From assembly GCA_022778785.1 (NCBI GenBank), contig JALFSO010000055.1:1-53902 (forward strand): DNA of 53,902 bases. The letters run 5' to 3'. Position 1 is the stretch's first letter, and the number at the start of each line of letters is the position of its first letter. A program made the translations under genes and the position numbers. Under the pieces are notes generated by a model. That model was not told the origin of the DNA. It did no database searches and was given only the letters and a program-made list of their open reading frames with translations. Of this stretch, positions 8,071-16,887 are shown one piece after another. Source of the stretch: Dysosmobacter sp. (GTDB lineage: Bacteria; Bacillota; Clostridia; Oscillospirales; Oscillospiraceae).

Positions 8071-8455
8071 AGGACCCGCCGGAAAATCCGGCGGGTTCTC
8101 AGGCTGCCGAAAAAGTCCGATGGACTTTTTCAACAGCCTTCACAATGCCTCGCTTTTCTGCCCGCACGGCGGGCCGAAAAGCTGCCGCTGCGCGGCGCAA
8201 ACGCCTGCTGACACAGGCTTTTTGCAGGCATTCGATCCAACACGAGGGGGTTCCCGGGCACCGTTGCGGCTTTGCGATTCCCGGCCCCTTCTGGGCCTCC
8301 AATCGCGCCGCTTCCTCGAAACCGGCTCGCTTTTTCCGCCGCTGGCGGCGCTTCGCCAGTTTCCCCTTCGTACTCCCCCTGCAAAAAAGGACTCTTTTCC
8401 TTCAGACAGGGTTTTTCGACAAGCTGAGGACCGGCCAGAATATCCGGCGGGTCCT
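8071..8455. repeat. MITE-like 385-bp element with terminal inverted repeats
   Basis: The two ends are imperfect inverted repeats of about 48 bp. Left AGGACCCGCCGGA (8071-8083) is matched exactly by the reverse complement of 8443-8455, and inside it CTCAGGCTGCCGAAAAAG (about 8098-8115) pairs with the reverse complement of GTTTTTCGACAAGCTGAG (8411-8428). The ends themselves fold into small hairpins. The interior carries no credible gene although several shadow frames are open. It lies in the 830-bp gap between the C69 gene and the 3' end of the SDR gene. Flanking target duplications are not clear. The rest of the gap (7801-8070) shows nothing else. Confidence 0.55.
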
Positions 8456-8526
8456 AGGGAAATATATGGGTTCCGCAGCGGCCCGGCGCGCAGTCGGAAG
8501 ACTGTTCCGCGCCGGTATGGAGCCAA

Positions 8527-9321
8527 TCAGTAAGCGGTGGTCATGGCGCCGTCGCACAGCAGGTACTGGCCGGAGACGCCAGTGTTGGCGGGGCTGCACA
8601 GGAAGGCGGCGGTGCGGCCATACTCCTCCACGGTCTGATAGCGCTTCTGGGGGAAGCTGGCGCTGTCCCGCTTGGTGTACTCCTCCTCGGTGATGCCGGC
8701 CTTCTCGGCGCGGATGGTGTTCAGGTACTTGATGCGGTCGGTATACACCCGGCCGGGGCCCATGGTGTTCACCAGAATGCCGTACTGTCCCAGCTCCCGG
8801 GCCAGGTTCTTGCTCATGCCCACCACGCCCAGACGATAGGTGTTGGAGATGATCAGGTTGTCCAGGGCCTGCTTGATGGAGGAGGACGTGCTGTTGAGGA
8901 TACGGCCCTCGCCGGCTGCCTTCATGTAGGGAATGGCGGCCCGGATGGAGGTCATGTAGCTGTGCAGGCACTTCTGGTAGCCGTCGGCCCAGTCGGCTTC
9001 AGTGAGGGTCTCAAAGCTGCCCGCCTTGGGACCGGGGCAGTGGTTGATCAGGGCGTACACGCCGCCCAGATCACGGGCCACGTCGTCGATCATTTTGGTG
9101 ATGCTGGCGTCGTCCATGACGTCGTAGTAGTAGCAGTAGGGCTTGTTGCCGGTCTCCGCCTCAATGTCCGCCTGGGCCTTTTCCAGATCCGCCTGGAACG
9201 CGGGAGCGGTGGAGATGACCACCTTGGCGCCCTCCCGGGCGATCTCCGTGGCGATGCCCTTGCCGATGCCTGCGCCGCTGGACAGAACAACAACGACCTT
9301 ATCCTTGTAACCGAGATCCAT
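8527..9321 (-). CDS. SDR-family oxidoreductase with altered catalytic motif
   Basis: 264 residues, the usual length of classical short-chain dehydrogenases. The nucleotide-binding loop is SSGAGIGKGIA near residue 14, and NHCPGP stands where NNAG is usual. The segment S-S-S-I-K...S-N-T-Y-R-L-G-V-V-G-M-S-K aligns with the Y-x-x-x-K region, but by position the catalytic Tyr and Lys read Ser and Arg, with a Tyr displaced by three residues. It may use a shifted Tyr or act on an unusual substrate. AGGAGG precedes ATG 9321. It is the last gene of a three-gene operon with the FAH-family and 2-hydroxyacid dehydrogenase genes. A truncated paralogue sits at 51927-52090. Confidence 0.88.
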   Translation of the reverse strand: MDLGYKDKVVVVLSSGAGIGKGIATEIAREGAKVVISTAPAFQADLEKAQADIEAETGNKPYCYYYDVMDDASITKMIDDVARDLGGVYALINHCPGPKAGSFETLTEADWADGYQKCLHSYMTSIRAAIPYMKAAGEGRILNSTSSSIKQALDNLIISNTYRLGVVGMSKNLARELGQYGILVNTMGPGRVYTDRIKYLNTIRAEKAGITEEEYTKRDSASFPQKRYQTVEEYGRTAAFLCSPANTGVSGQYLLCDGAMTTAY

Positions 9322-9377
9322 AATGATTACCTCCTGATAGTTTCAGATTCTGTGTGATATGGGGGAAAACCCGGACT

Positions 9378-10304
9378 TTATGCCTGCTCCGGATGGAGCT
9401 TCAGATCCACCACGGGGTTCACCAGGGGCGCCATCTCAAAGCCGTCGGGGCCGTAGATGCGGCACTCGGCCATGTCGCCGTCCTGAATGTGGAAGGCCCG
9501 GGGCGTGCCGGTGGACAGGATATCGCCGGCGTACCAGCCCTGGATGCTGCTGTGGAGAGACACCAGACGGGCGGGGCGGTGGGTCATGTTGGCAACCACA
9601 TTCTTGGCGTAGACCTCACCGTTGTGGACGCTCTGGACCTCCAGGGCCAGCACGTCGGGGACCTCGTCGGGGGTCACCAGCTGGGGACCGAAGGAGAAGA
9701 AGGTGGGGAAGTTCTTGACGATGCACAGATAGCGGGGGTTGCCCTTCACGTAGTCGTTGCCCTTGAGGATGGACTCCTCGGTCATGTCCAGGATGGTGGT
9801 GTAGCCCACAATGGCGTCCTGCCAGTTCTCCTCGGACACGTCCCGGCAGTCCTTGCCCATGATGATGCCCAGCTCCGCCTCGGCGGTGGTCTTCTGGGCC
9901 TCCTTCAGGGTGGGGAGCCTGATGTCATCGCCCGGGCCGATGAGGGTGTCCGGCATTTTGAAAAAGCTGCCGGGGAAGCCGGTGGGGGCGGCGGAGCCGA
10001 TGTCTCCGGCGTGGTCCACGTAGTTCAGGCCAATGCCGAAGATGCGCTTGGGATTCCGGTACAGGGGGGCGTAGACCACCTCCGCGGCGGGGACCAGGCC
10101 GGGAATGGCCTCCAGCTCCGCCTTGCCGCCGTTGTTGTACCAGTCGGTGAGAGCGGGGACCTCACCGGCCTGGATGAGGGACAGCATGTCCTCCTTCCAG
10201 CCGGTTCCCTTGGCGGCGTTCAGTGCGGCGATGGGCAACACGCCCTTTTCCGTGACGATACCGGCGATCTCCGCGCCGCCGTGTTTGATGGTTGCGAGAC
10301 GCAT
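9378..10304 (-). CDS. Fumarylacetoacetate hydrolase (FAH) family protein
   Basis: 308 residues. FAH-fold motifs are visible: GIGLNYVDHA, a metal site from EAELGIIMGK and GYTTILDMTEES, and the C-terminal GDILSTGTP. Family members hydrolyse or decarboxylate 1,3-diketo acids, or act as acylpyruvases, 2-hydroxyhepta-2,4-diene-1,7-dioate isomerases or 2,4-diketo-3-deoxy-sugar-acid hydrolases. The operon with two dehydrogenases fits the last type: oxidise a deoxy-keto acid, then cleave it. The substrate is not set by the sequence. AGGAGC lies before ATG 10304. Confidence 0.9.
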   Translation of the reverse strand: MRLATIKHGGAEIAGIVTEKGVLPIAALNAAKGTGWKEDMLSLIQAGEVPALTDWYNNGGKAELEAIPGLVPAAEVVYAPLYRNPKRIFGIGLNYVDHAGDIGSAAPTGFPGSFFKMPDTLIGPGDDIRLPTLKEAQKTTAEAELGIIMGKDCRDVSEENWQDAIVGYTTILDMTEESILKGNDYVKGNPRYLCIVKNFPTFFSFGPQLVTPDEVPDVLALEVQSVHNGEVYAKNVVANMTHRPARLVSLHSSIQGWYAGDILSTGTPRAFHIQDGDMAECRIYGPDGFEMAPLVNPVVDLKLHPEQA

Positions 10305-10333
10305 AATGACAGCTCCTTTCTATATTTGAGGGA

Positions 10334-11272
10334 TCAGACGATCCTGCCGGGGAATTCCCGGCCTTCCAGGAAGTCGATGATGTTCTGCGCGGCGATGGTG
10401 GACACCCGTACCGCCGCCTCCCGGGTGGTGGGGGCGAAGTGGGGCGTCAGGATGACGTTGGGCATCCGGAACAGGGGACTGTCCGGGTCGCAGGGCTCCT
10501 TTTCCGTCACGTCCAGGCCCGCGCCGGCCAGACGGCCCTCCTCCAGAGCGGCGATGAGGGCGGGCTCCTCCACCAGCGGCCCACGGCCGCAGTTCAGCAG
10601 GATGGCGGTGGGCTTCATCAGCCCCAGTTCCCGGGCGCCCACACAGTGGAAGGTCTCGGGGCTGAGGACGGGATGCAGAGTGACGAAGTCGGACTCCCGG
10701 AAGATGCGGTCCCGGTCCGTCACCAGCTCCGCGCCCTCCGGCGCCTCGGTGATGTAGGGATCGTAGACCAGGACCCGCATGCCGAAGCCGTGCATGGCCA
10801 TGTTGGCCACCCGGCTGCCGATGCGGCCGCAGCCGATGACGCCCAGGGTCTTGCCGGAGATCTCCTGACCGGTGGGACCGTTTTTGGCGGCGAAGCCGAT
10901 GTCCCGGTACTGAGAGGCGGTGAAGATCAGATTCTTGGACAGGGCCATCAGCAGCGTCATGGTGTGCTCCGCCACGGAGAGACTGTTGGCTCCCGGCGTG
11001 ATGGACACCGCCACGCCGGCGCTTCTGGCGGCGTCCAGGTCGATGTTGTCCACCCCCACGCCGTGCTTGGAGATGAGCTTCAGCCGGGGGGCGTTCCGGA
11101 TGATGTCCGCGGGGATGTCCAGAATGCGGACCAGCATGGCGTCCGCGTCCCGGAGCTTCTCCGCCAGCTCGGCGGGGTCCCGGGTCTCCATGCGGGTGAC
11201 GGTGTGACCGGCCTGCTCCAGCAGCTCGATGCCGGAGGGGTCGATCTGTTCGGTGATGAGGATTGTTGCCAA
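10334..11272 (-). CDS. D-2-hydroxyacid dehydrogenase (SerA-like, NAD-dependent)
   Basis: 312 residues, without the ACT domain of long PGDH forms. The Rossmann motif GVIGCGRIGSRVANMA lies around residue 145, followed by the substrate Arg in NCGRGPLVEE, the Glu of GLDVTEKEP and the catalytic His in TPHFAPTT. It is the first gene of the leftward operon, 29 nt before the FAH gene. In this context it more likely oxidises or reduces a hydroxy/keto acid intermediate than makes serine. Confidence 0.9.
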   Translation of the reverse strand: MATILITEQIDPSGIELLEQAGHTVTRMETRDPAELAEKLRDADAMLVRILDIPADIIRNAPRLKLISKHGVGVDNIDLDAARSAGVAVSITPGANSLSVAEHTMTLLMALSKNLIFTASQYRDIGFAAKNGPTGQEISGKTLGVIGCGRIGSRVANMAMHGFGMRVLVYDPYITEAPEGAELVTDRDRIFRESDFVTLHPVLSPETFHCVGARELGLMKPTAILLNCGRGPLVEEPALIAALEEGRLAGAGLDVTEKEPCDPDSPLFRMPNVILTPHFAPTTREAAVRVSTIAAQNIIDFLEGREFPGRIV

Positions 11273-11352
11273 GGGAAGGGCCTCCTTTCCAGCCGTACAC
11301 GTTGTTTACACTGTCAGCATACCACGCCGGATGGGGAAAAGTAAAAGTCAGA

Positions 11353-11376
11353 TTTGCTAATCCGCCCATTAGCGAA
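11353..11376. promoter_or_regulatory. Inverted repeat, candidate LysR operator
   Basis: TTTGCTAAT (11353-11361) and ATTAGCGAA (11368-11376) form a 9-bp inverted repeat with one mismatch and a 6-bp spacer. It lies in the divergent region between the leftward dehydrogenase operon and the rightward Ldh-LysR pair. The spacing fits a LysR-type recognition site, so the regulator at 12627 is the likely ligand-responsive binder. Confidence 0.5.
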
Positions 11377-11551
11377 CGGTAATGTCCTCCGGCCGGAAAA
11401 TCCATGGCAGCCGGAAGCAGCCCCCGGCGAGGAGATTTGTATTTGCTTATGGGAAGATAAGCAAAACAGGACTGGACGTCGAGACGTTTTTTTGATACGC
11501 TACCTCTATACGATCACAAATCAGCCACAGAGCGGAAGGAGCGATCTTACT

Positions 11552-12586
11552 ATGGAGATCTTTCAGGCGGAGGTCCTGCGGGACTACTGCCGGCGGGTCA
11601 TGACGGCCGCCGGTGTGGAGGCGGGCTGCGCGGAGACGGTAGCGGACGTCCTGGTGGACGCGGACCTCACCGGTGTCAGTACCCACGGCGTCAGCCGGAT
11701 GGCTATCTATTTGCAGCGCATCCAGAGCGGCGCGGTGAGCCGGGACAACAACATCCGCATCCTGCGGGAGAGCCCGTCGGCCCTGGCCATCGACGCCGGG
11801 AACACCCTGGGCGCCCCCAGCGCCAAATTCGCCATGGAGCAGTGCGTCCGGAAGGCGGCGGACACGGGCTGCTGCTTCGCCACGGTGCGGAATTCCAACC
11901 ACTTCGGCGCGGCGGCGTATTATACCAGACTGGCGGCGGACAAAGGGATGATCGGCTTCGCCTGCACCAATCTCACAGGCAAGATCGCCCCCTACGGCAG
12001 CGCCGAGCCCTACATGGGCACCAATCCCATCTCCGTGGCGGTGCCCTCCGACGATACGCCGGTGGTGCTGGACATGACCCCCAGCGTGGTGGCCCTGGGC
12101 AAGCTGATCCTGGCGGAGAAGCTGGGCAAGTCCATCCCAGAGGGCTGGGCGCTGGACGCCGACGGAAATCCCACCACGGACCCCAAGGCGGGCCGGGCCG
12201 GGTCCCTGATCCCCATCGGCGGCCCTAAGGGCAGCGGCATGGCCATCGTGGTGGACATCCTCAGCGGCGTTCTCAGCGGCGCGGGCTTCGGCCCCCATCT
12301 CCACGACCTGTACGGCGACATGGAGCATCCCCAGGGCGTGGGCCACTTCGTAGGCGCCATCGACGTGGCCCACTTCATCGACCCGGCGGAGTTCCGGGCG
12401 GGCGTGGCCCGCATGAGCGGCGAGATCAAGGCGCTGCGCCGGGCGCCGGGAGTGGAGGAGATCTTCCTCCCCGGCGAGCGGTCCCTGCGGCAGAAGGAGA
12501 AGCATCTGGCGGAGGGCATCTCTCTGCCGGACACCGTGGTGCAGGAGCTGCGGGATCTGGGCGCGCCCTACGGGCTGACGCTGTAA
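11552..12586 (+). CDS. Malate/L-lactate dehydrogenase-type (Ldh family) oxidoreductase
   Basis: 344 residues from ATG 11552, with AAGGAG ten bases upstream. The frame is open to 11354 but without a ribosome site. Family markers are STHGVSRM (substrate-binding His/Arg), SNHFGAAAYY (catalytic His) and GTNPISVAVP with GPKGSGMA for NAD(P) binding in the YlbC/AllD fold. Members reduce or oxidise 2-keto/2-hydroxy acids (malate, lactate, ureidoglycolate, 2,3-diketogulonate, cyclic imino acids). Divergent from the FAH operon and followed 40 nt later by a LysR gene, so probably part of one catabolic unit. Confidence 0.9.
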   Translation: MEIFQAEVLRDYCRRVMTAAGVEAGCAETVADVLVDADLTGVSTHGVSRMAIYLQRIQSGAVSRDNNIRILRESPSALAIDAGNTLGAPSAKFAMEQCVRKAADTGCCFATVRNSNHFGAAAYYTRLAADKGMIGFACTNLTGKIAPYGSAEPYMGTNPISVAVPSDDTPVVLDMTPSVVALGKLILAEKLGKSIPEGWALDADGNPTTDPKAGRAGSLIPIGGPKGSGMAIVVDILSGVLSGAGFGPHLHDLYGDMEHPQGVGHFVGAIDVAHFIDPAEFRAGVARMSGEIKALRRAPGVEEIFLPGERSLRQKEKHLAEGISLPDTVVQELRDLGAPYGLTL

Positions 12587-12626
12587 CCGGCGCAGACAAT
12601 CCATACCGGCAGGGAGGGGAGCGGAC

Positions 12627-13589
12627 ATGATACAGAACCGGAATCCGGAGTATTTTCTCACGGTGGTGCGGGAGAAGGGCATCTCCCGAGCGGCGGACAA
12701 GCTGTTCATCACCCAGTCGTCCCTGAGCCAGCACATCGCCAAGCTGGAGGCGGATCTGGGCGTCCGGCTGTTCGACCGGCGGCAGACGCCCATCGCCCTG
12801 ACCCCGGCGGGGGAGCTGTACCGGAACTATCTGGAAAGCAGCACCTTTCTATATCAGCGGTTTTTGTCCGAGCTGTCGGAGCTGAGCGTCAGCCGCAGCC
12901 AGAGCGTCCGGCTAGGCGTGGGCAACTGGCGGGGCAGCATCCTGCTGCCGGACCTCCTGCCGGACTTTCTGGACAGCCATCCCCAGGCCCGGGTCAGCCT
13001 CCACGAGTTCCCCGTCAGCGAGCTGTATCCCCTGATGGAGGATGGCAAGGTGGATTTCTCCGTGATGAACACCGCCCCCGGCGGCATCCCGGAGGGCTTC
13101 GTCAACGAGATGATTGCCTATGAGCGCATCCTGCTGGTGACCCACCGGGACGACCCGGTGACGGAGACGTTCCGGGAACTGAGCCGCCAGGGCCGGGGAC
13201 CGGATCTGCGGATGCTGGAGGGGGAGCGGCTGATCTCCCTCAGCAACACCCTGACGGTGGGACGGCAGGTGGGGAACTATCTCCAGAAGAACCGGCTGAC
13301 CTTCGCCGACCGGCTCATCAGCACCAACAACAACACGGTGCTGCGGCTGGTGGCCCAGGGCATGGGCTTCTGCTTCCTGGTGGAGACGGGCCGGGAGGAC
13401 GCGGACCGGTATCCGGAGCTGTGCTGCTTCGACCTGCGCTCCTCGGATCTGGCCATCCCGCTGTCTCTGGTGTACAAGACCAGCGCCTATCTCTCCCCTC
13501 TGGCCCGGGAGCTGATGGACGCCATCCGGCAGTACTATCAGGCCATGGTCCGGCGCAACAGCCGGCGATTACAGGAGACGGCGGACTGA
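12627..13589 (+). CDS. LysR-family transcriptional regulator
   Basis: 320 residues. The N-terminal winged helix reads YFLTVVREKGISRAADKLF, then TQSSLSQHIAKLE, then RLFDR. A LysR substrate-binding domain follows (RLGVGNWRGS onward). It is read with the Ldh-type dehydrogenase and is probably the local regulator of both divergent arms, with an acid intermediate as inducer (inference). A strong terminator follows at once. Confidence 0.93.
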   Translation: MIQNRNPEYFLTVVREKGISRAADKLFITQSSLSQHIAKLEADLGVRLFDRRQTPIALTPAGELYRNYLESSTFLYQRFLSELSELSVSRSQSVRLGVGNWRGSILLPDLLPDFLDSHPQARVSLHEFPVSELYPLMEDGKVDFSVMNTAPGGIPEGFVNEMIAYERILLVTHRDDPVTETFRELSRQGRGPDLRMLEGERLISLSNTLTVGRQVGNYLQKNRLTFADRLISTNNNTVLRLVAQGMGFCFLVETGREDADRYPELCCFDLRSSDLAIPLSLVYKTSAYLSPLARELMDAIRQYYQAMVRRNSRRLQETAD

Positions 13590-13622
13590 GCCGGGGAACA
13601 GCGGTTCCCCGGCTCAGTCTAT
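13585..13622 (+). terminator. Terminator after the LysR gene
   Basis: A 15-bp G+C-rich stem (13585-13599 with 13604-13618), loop AGCG, followed by CTATTTT. The stem overlaps the stop codon of the regulator. Confidence 0.85.
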
Positions 13623-13847
13623 TTTGGCTCCGGGTCCCGCTCAATGTGCCCGAAAGCCCGGTAATACGGCCGATCCTGGATAATTTTGTACAGGTCAACA
13701 AATCGGCGGGGCGTTTTTGGCCGAATTGGATGATAACGATCCCGTGCGCGTTCTTCTTTAAAAAAACGGAACGCATCCGGAGCCTTTTCTGAGAGAGCAA
13801 AGAGGCTTCTTCGCGCCTTCCCGCAAGGGATGAAAGGAAATTCACGG

Positions 13848-13876
13848 TTGCAAAATTTGGCGGGAAATGCTATTTT
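13848..13876 (+). promoter_or_regulatory. Promoter of the DapA-family gene
   Basis: TTGCAA (13848-13853), a 17-bp spacer and TATTTT (13871-13876), leaving a leader of about 110 nt. The rest of the 13623-13992 gap shows no gene. Confidence 0.6.
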
Positions 13877-13992
13877 ATAGGCGTTTAAAGGGGTCCGCGG
13901 ACGCGGATGCCGGGCCGGACCGTCCTGACGCCGGCTGGGCTGTTCCGTCCGGAGGGCGCTGCAATAAAACCATTTGGAAAGGATGTTTTACC

Positions 13993-14898
13993 ATGCAGAA
14001 ATTGTACGGAACTGTTGTACCTATCGTTACCCCCCTCACCGAGGATGACAAGATCGATGTCCAGAGCCTGAAGAACCTGGTGGACCACTGCATCGACAAC
14101 GGCCTGCAGTGCCTGTATCCCTGCGGCACCACCGGCGAGATGATGTATCTCACCGTTGAGGAGCGCAAGCTGGTGGCTGAGACCGTGGTGAATCACACCA
14201 ACAAGCGTGTCCCCGTGTTCGTGCAGGTGGGTGCCTGGAATCTGGCGGACACCATCGAGCTGGCCCGGCACGCCGTGGCCATCGGCGCCGACGGCATCGG
14301 CGTGGTCACCCCCGTGTTCTACAAGCTCAGCGACCAGGGTCTGGTGGACTTCTACGAGGCTGTCGCCAACTCCGTCCCCGCCGACTTCCCCGTGTATCTG
14401 TACAGCATCCCCCAGAACGCCGTCAACGACATCAATCCCGCCACCGCCGAGGCCATCGCTCAGAAGTGCGCCAACGTGGTGGGCATCAAGTACAGCTGGC
14501 CCGACTTCACCAAGCTGCAGCAGTTCATGCTGGTCCGCAACGAGACCTTCAGCGTGCTGGTCGGTCCCGACCACCTGTTTGAGGCCCTGTGCGCCGTGGG
14601 CGGCGAGGGCGTCGTCTCCGGCAACGCCATGTGCGTCCCCGAGCACTATGCCAAGATCTGGGAGGCCATCCAGGCCAAGGACTACGACCTGGCCACCAAG
14701 TATCAGCGCCGCACCAACGTGCTGAACGCCACCATGTGCGCCATCAACAATATCGCCGCTTACAAGGTGATCCTGAAGAACGAGGGTGTCATCGCCACCA
14801 CCAAGATGCGCCGTCCCATGGAGAACCTGACTCCCGAGCAGGAGAAGGAACTCCTGGCCACCATGGAGAAGCTGAAGTACCGCGAGGTCTTGATCTGA
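13993..14898 (+). CDS. DapA / N-acetylneuraminate lyase family aldolase
   Basis: 301 residues from ATG 13993, after an AAAGGATG ribosome site. The class I aldolase residues are visible: CGTTGE phosphate-like loop near residue 45, Tyr in YLYSIPQ and the Schiff-base Lys in GIKYSW near 165. The family includes dihydrodipicolinate synthase, sialic acid lyase and 2-keto-3-deoxy acid aldolases. DHDPS usually has GVTGTTGE and other substrate residues, so a catabolic pyruvate-releasing aldolase serving the neighbouring hydroxy-acid cluster is at least as likely as lysine synthesis. Codon use is highly biased, suggesting strong expression. Confidence 0.85.
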   Translation: MQKLYGTVVPIVTPLTEDDKIDVQSLKNLVDHCIDNGLQCLYPCGTTGEMMYLTVEERKLVAETVVNHTNKRVPVFVQVGAWNLADTIELARHAVAIGADGIGVVTPVFYKLSDQGLVDFYEAVANSVPADFPVYLYSIPQNAVNDINPATAEAIAQKCANVVGIKYSWPDFTKLQQFMLVRNETFSVLVGPDHLFEALCAVGGEGVVSGNAMCVPEHYAKIWEAIQAKDYDLATKYQRRTNVLNATMCAINNIAAYKVILKNEGVIATTKMRRPMENLTPEQEKELLATMEKLKYREVLI

Positions 14899-14915
14899 TC
14901 TGTATAAGGAACATG

Positions 14916-14944
14916 AAAGGGCGTCCCGCCGGGGACGCCCTTTT
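14916..14944 (+). terminator. Terminator after the DapA-family gene
   Basis: GGGCGTCCC / GGGACGCCC stem with TTTT after it. A second G+C-rich hairpin with a T run (about 14955-14996) lies between this gene and the convergent RocB-type gene. Confidence 0.85.
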
Positions 14945-15023
14945 CCCTGAGAAAGACCCCTCCACCGCAGGCAGGTCTCGCGGCGGAGGGGCTTTTTCAC
15001 GCTGTTTGCTTCTCCGAACCGTT

Positions 15024-16712
15024 TTATCCGATCCCCAGAACGGTCTCAATGGCGTGCCGGATGATGCGGGGCGTCCGGTGGTACAGGTCCTCCTTCAGCA
15101 CCCGCTCCGTCATCTTGTGGAGATCCTTGCCCCAGGGGCCGATGTTGATGCAGGGCATGGAGATCTGCTCGATGGCGGCGATGGGGATGTCATAGAGATT
15201 CCCGAAGAAGGGCATGGCGTCCTCCAGAGCGCGGACGATACCCGCACCGTCGGACACGGCGGCGTAGCTGAGATCGGAGATGCCGGTGAAGAAGTGCTCG
15301 CTGGTGTAGGTCTGGCCGAATTCCCGTTGGGTGAAGTCGTTGAGGATGTCCTGGATGCCGGCGATCTCCGGTGCCAGGCCTTCCATAAAGAGATTGGCCG
15401 TGCTGGGATAGTAGGGCGGGATCAGGCCGTACACCACACGGGGGGAGAGGTCGTCCACGTAGTTGCAGACGTAGTCCACCAGGGCGAAATTGCACTCCAG
15501 CATGGTCCTCCCGCCGGTGCGCATCTCCTGGCCCAGCCGGTCCAGCTCCGCCTCGTATCCGGTCCGGAAATCGTCGCCGTGGCCGGCCAGCGCCTCCTGA
15601 TACAGGGCGGAGAAGTCCGTCACGACGGGCTTCCAGGGCAGGGGCGCCGGAGACTGGCCCGCGGCGGCACAGAACCGGGCGTAGCTGTCGTTCATCCGGG
15701 ACAGCACGGCGTCGAAGCTGTCCTGACAGATGGCGCGGACCTTTTCCAGCACCACGGCGGGGGTCTGCTTCATGGTCAGCACGCTGAAGCAGCCGGCAAT
15801 GGACAGGGGGACCGACACGTCGTACTCCTGCTTCCGGTCCCGCAGATAGAGCCAGGTGGGGGGCGGCGCAGCCTCGGAGGCCACCGTGTCGGAGAAGTCC
15901 ATGTTCAGCTCCGTGCGGCGGACGATCTCGCTCATGAGATTCACGGGATTGAAGCCCTCGAAGATCTTGCTGACGTGGGTCAGGGAGCCCCGGACATAGA
16001 CGAAGGGCATCAGCTTGCCGATGGACCCCAGGGAGAACACGCCCTTCTCAGGGTCAGACCGCCGGTGGGGCTCGGAGTTGATCATCAGGCGGTAGCGCAG
16101 GCCGTATTGCTCCTGGAGACGGGCCAGCAGCGGCGCCGCCGCCCGCATTCCGGCGGACAGATTCTCCTCGTCCGGCACGGCCAGCACCATCAGATTTCCT
16201 GGCAGGGCAGCAGGGTCCCGGAGGACCAGCTCGCTGTACCGGCGGAGCAGGGCCATCTGAATGGAGCCGCCGCCCTTCATGTCGCAGACGCCCCGGCCAT
16301 AGAGATACGCCCCGGACGCCAGGTCGGCCTGCACCTCCGGCGCGAGGGTGCCAGACAGCTTACGCAGCTCCTCCTCCAGTCGGTCCGGGGAGAAGGCCAG
16401 GGGCTTTAGCAGCTTGAAGTCCTCCACGGACACCACGTCGTAGTGGTGCATCAGCACCACGGTGTCCGGTCCGGCACCCCGCACCATGGCGAAGACGGGG
16501 GCGCGGTCAAAGGGGTCGCCGGGGATGGGGGTGGCGCCGCAGTCCTCCGGATGGGTCTGCCAGTAGGGCTGGGCACGGAAGAACTCCAGAAAATAGCGGG
16601 CGGCGTCCTTTTCTCCGGGGGAATAGGTGATGCTCTCTGCCTTGACATAGCCGTACAGAATGTCTTTGATCTCCCGGTCAATGCCGTCCAGCGGCACAGT
16701 GCGGTCCATCAT
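15024..16712 (-). CDS. RocB-type M20-family peptidase
   Basis: 562 residues, the long M20 form typified by Bacillus RocB. Metal-site motifs are MHHYDVVS (His ligand), GRGVCDMKGG (bridging Asp) and AVPDEENLSAGM (catalytic Glu pair). A large inserted domain lies between residues 230 and 450. The biochemical role of RocB in arginine use is unsettled; members are thought to cleave amide or peptide bonds of small N-acylated or peptide substrates in the cytosol. It is monocistronic and convergent with the aldolase gene. Confidence 0.9.
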   Translation of the reverse strand: MMDRTVPLDGIDREIKDILYGYVKAESITYSPGEKDAARYFLEFFRAQPYWQTHPEDCGATPIPGDPFDRAPVFAMVRGAGPDTVVLMHHYDVVSVEDFKLLKPLAFSPDRLEEELRKLSGTLAPEVQADLASGAYLYGRGVCDMKGGGSIQMALLRRYSELVLRDPAALPGNLMVLAVPDEENLSAGMRAAAPLLARLQEQYGLRYRLMINSEPHRRSDPEKGVFSLGSIGKLMPFVYVRGSLTHVSKIFEGFNPVNLMSEIVRRTELNMDFSDTVASEAAPPPTWLYLRDRKQEYDVSVPLSIAGCFSVLTMKQTPAVVLEKVRAICQDSFDAVLSRMNDSYARFCAAAGQSPAPLPWKPVVTDFSALYQEALAGHGDDFRTGYEAELDRLGQEMRTGGRTMLECNFALVDYVCNYVDDLSPRVVYGLIPPYYPSTANLFMEGLAPEIAGIQDILNDFTQREFGQTYTSEHFFTGISDLSYAAVSDGAGIVRALEDAMPFFGNLYDIPIAAIEQISMPCINIGPWGKDLHKMTERVLKEDLYHRTPRIIRHAIETVLGIG

Positions 16713-16852
16713 GAACTCTCCCTGCTTTCCAAATCAGATTCCGCCCCGTCAGGGGCCGTTCCGTGATGATTATGCCACAGGACTATGAAAAAGGCAAGCG
16801 GGATCCCTTCGCGCGGAGACGGCCGAAAAGTGGAGATTTCCGGCCGGAACTA

Positions 16853-16881
16853 TTGCCATTTGGGCGGTACTGATGTAGAAT
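16853..16881 (+). promoter_or_regulatory. Promoter of the D-Asp ligase cluster
   Basis: TTGCCA (16853-16858), a 17-bp spacer and TAGAAT (16876-16881). Confidence 0.6.
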
Positions 16882-16887
16882 AAACAG

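Noticed and set aside
7788..8693. Open frames in the gap between the C69 and SDR genes
   Set aside because: Overlapping frames on both strands inside the inverted-repeat element, no ribosome sites, no recognisable domain.
13993..14898. Firm assignment as dapA (lysine biosynthesis)
   Set aside because: The aldolase residues fit the whole family, and the neighbourhood is catabolic rather than lysine-related, so only the family is named.
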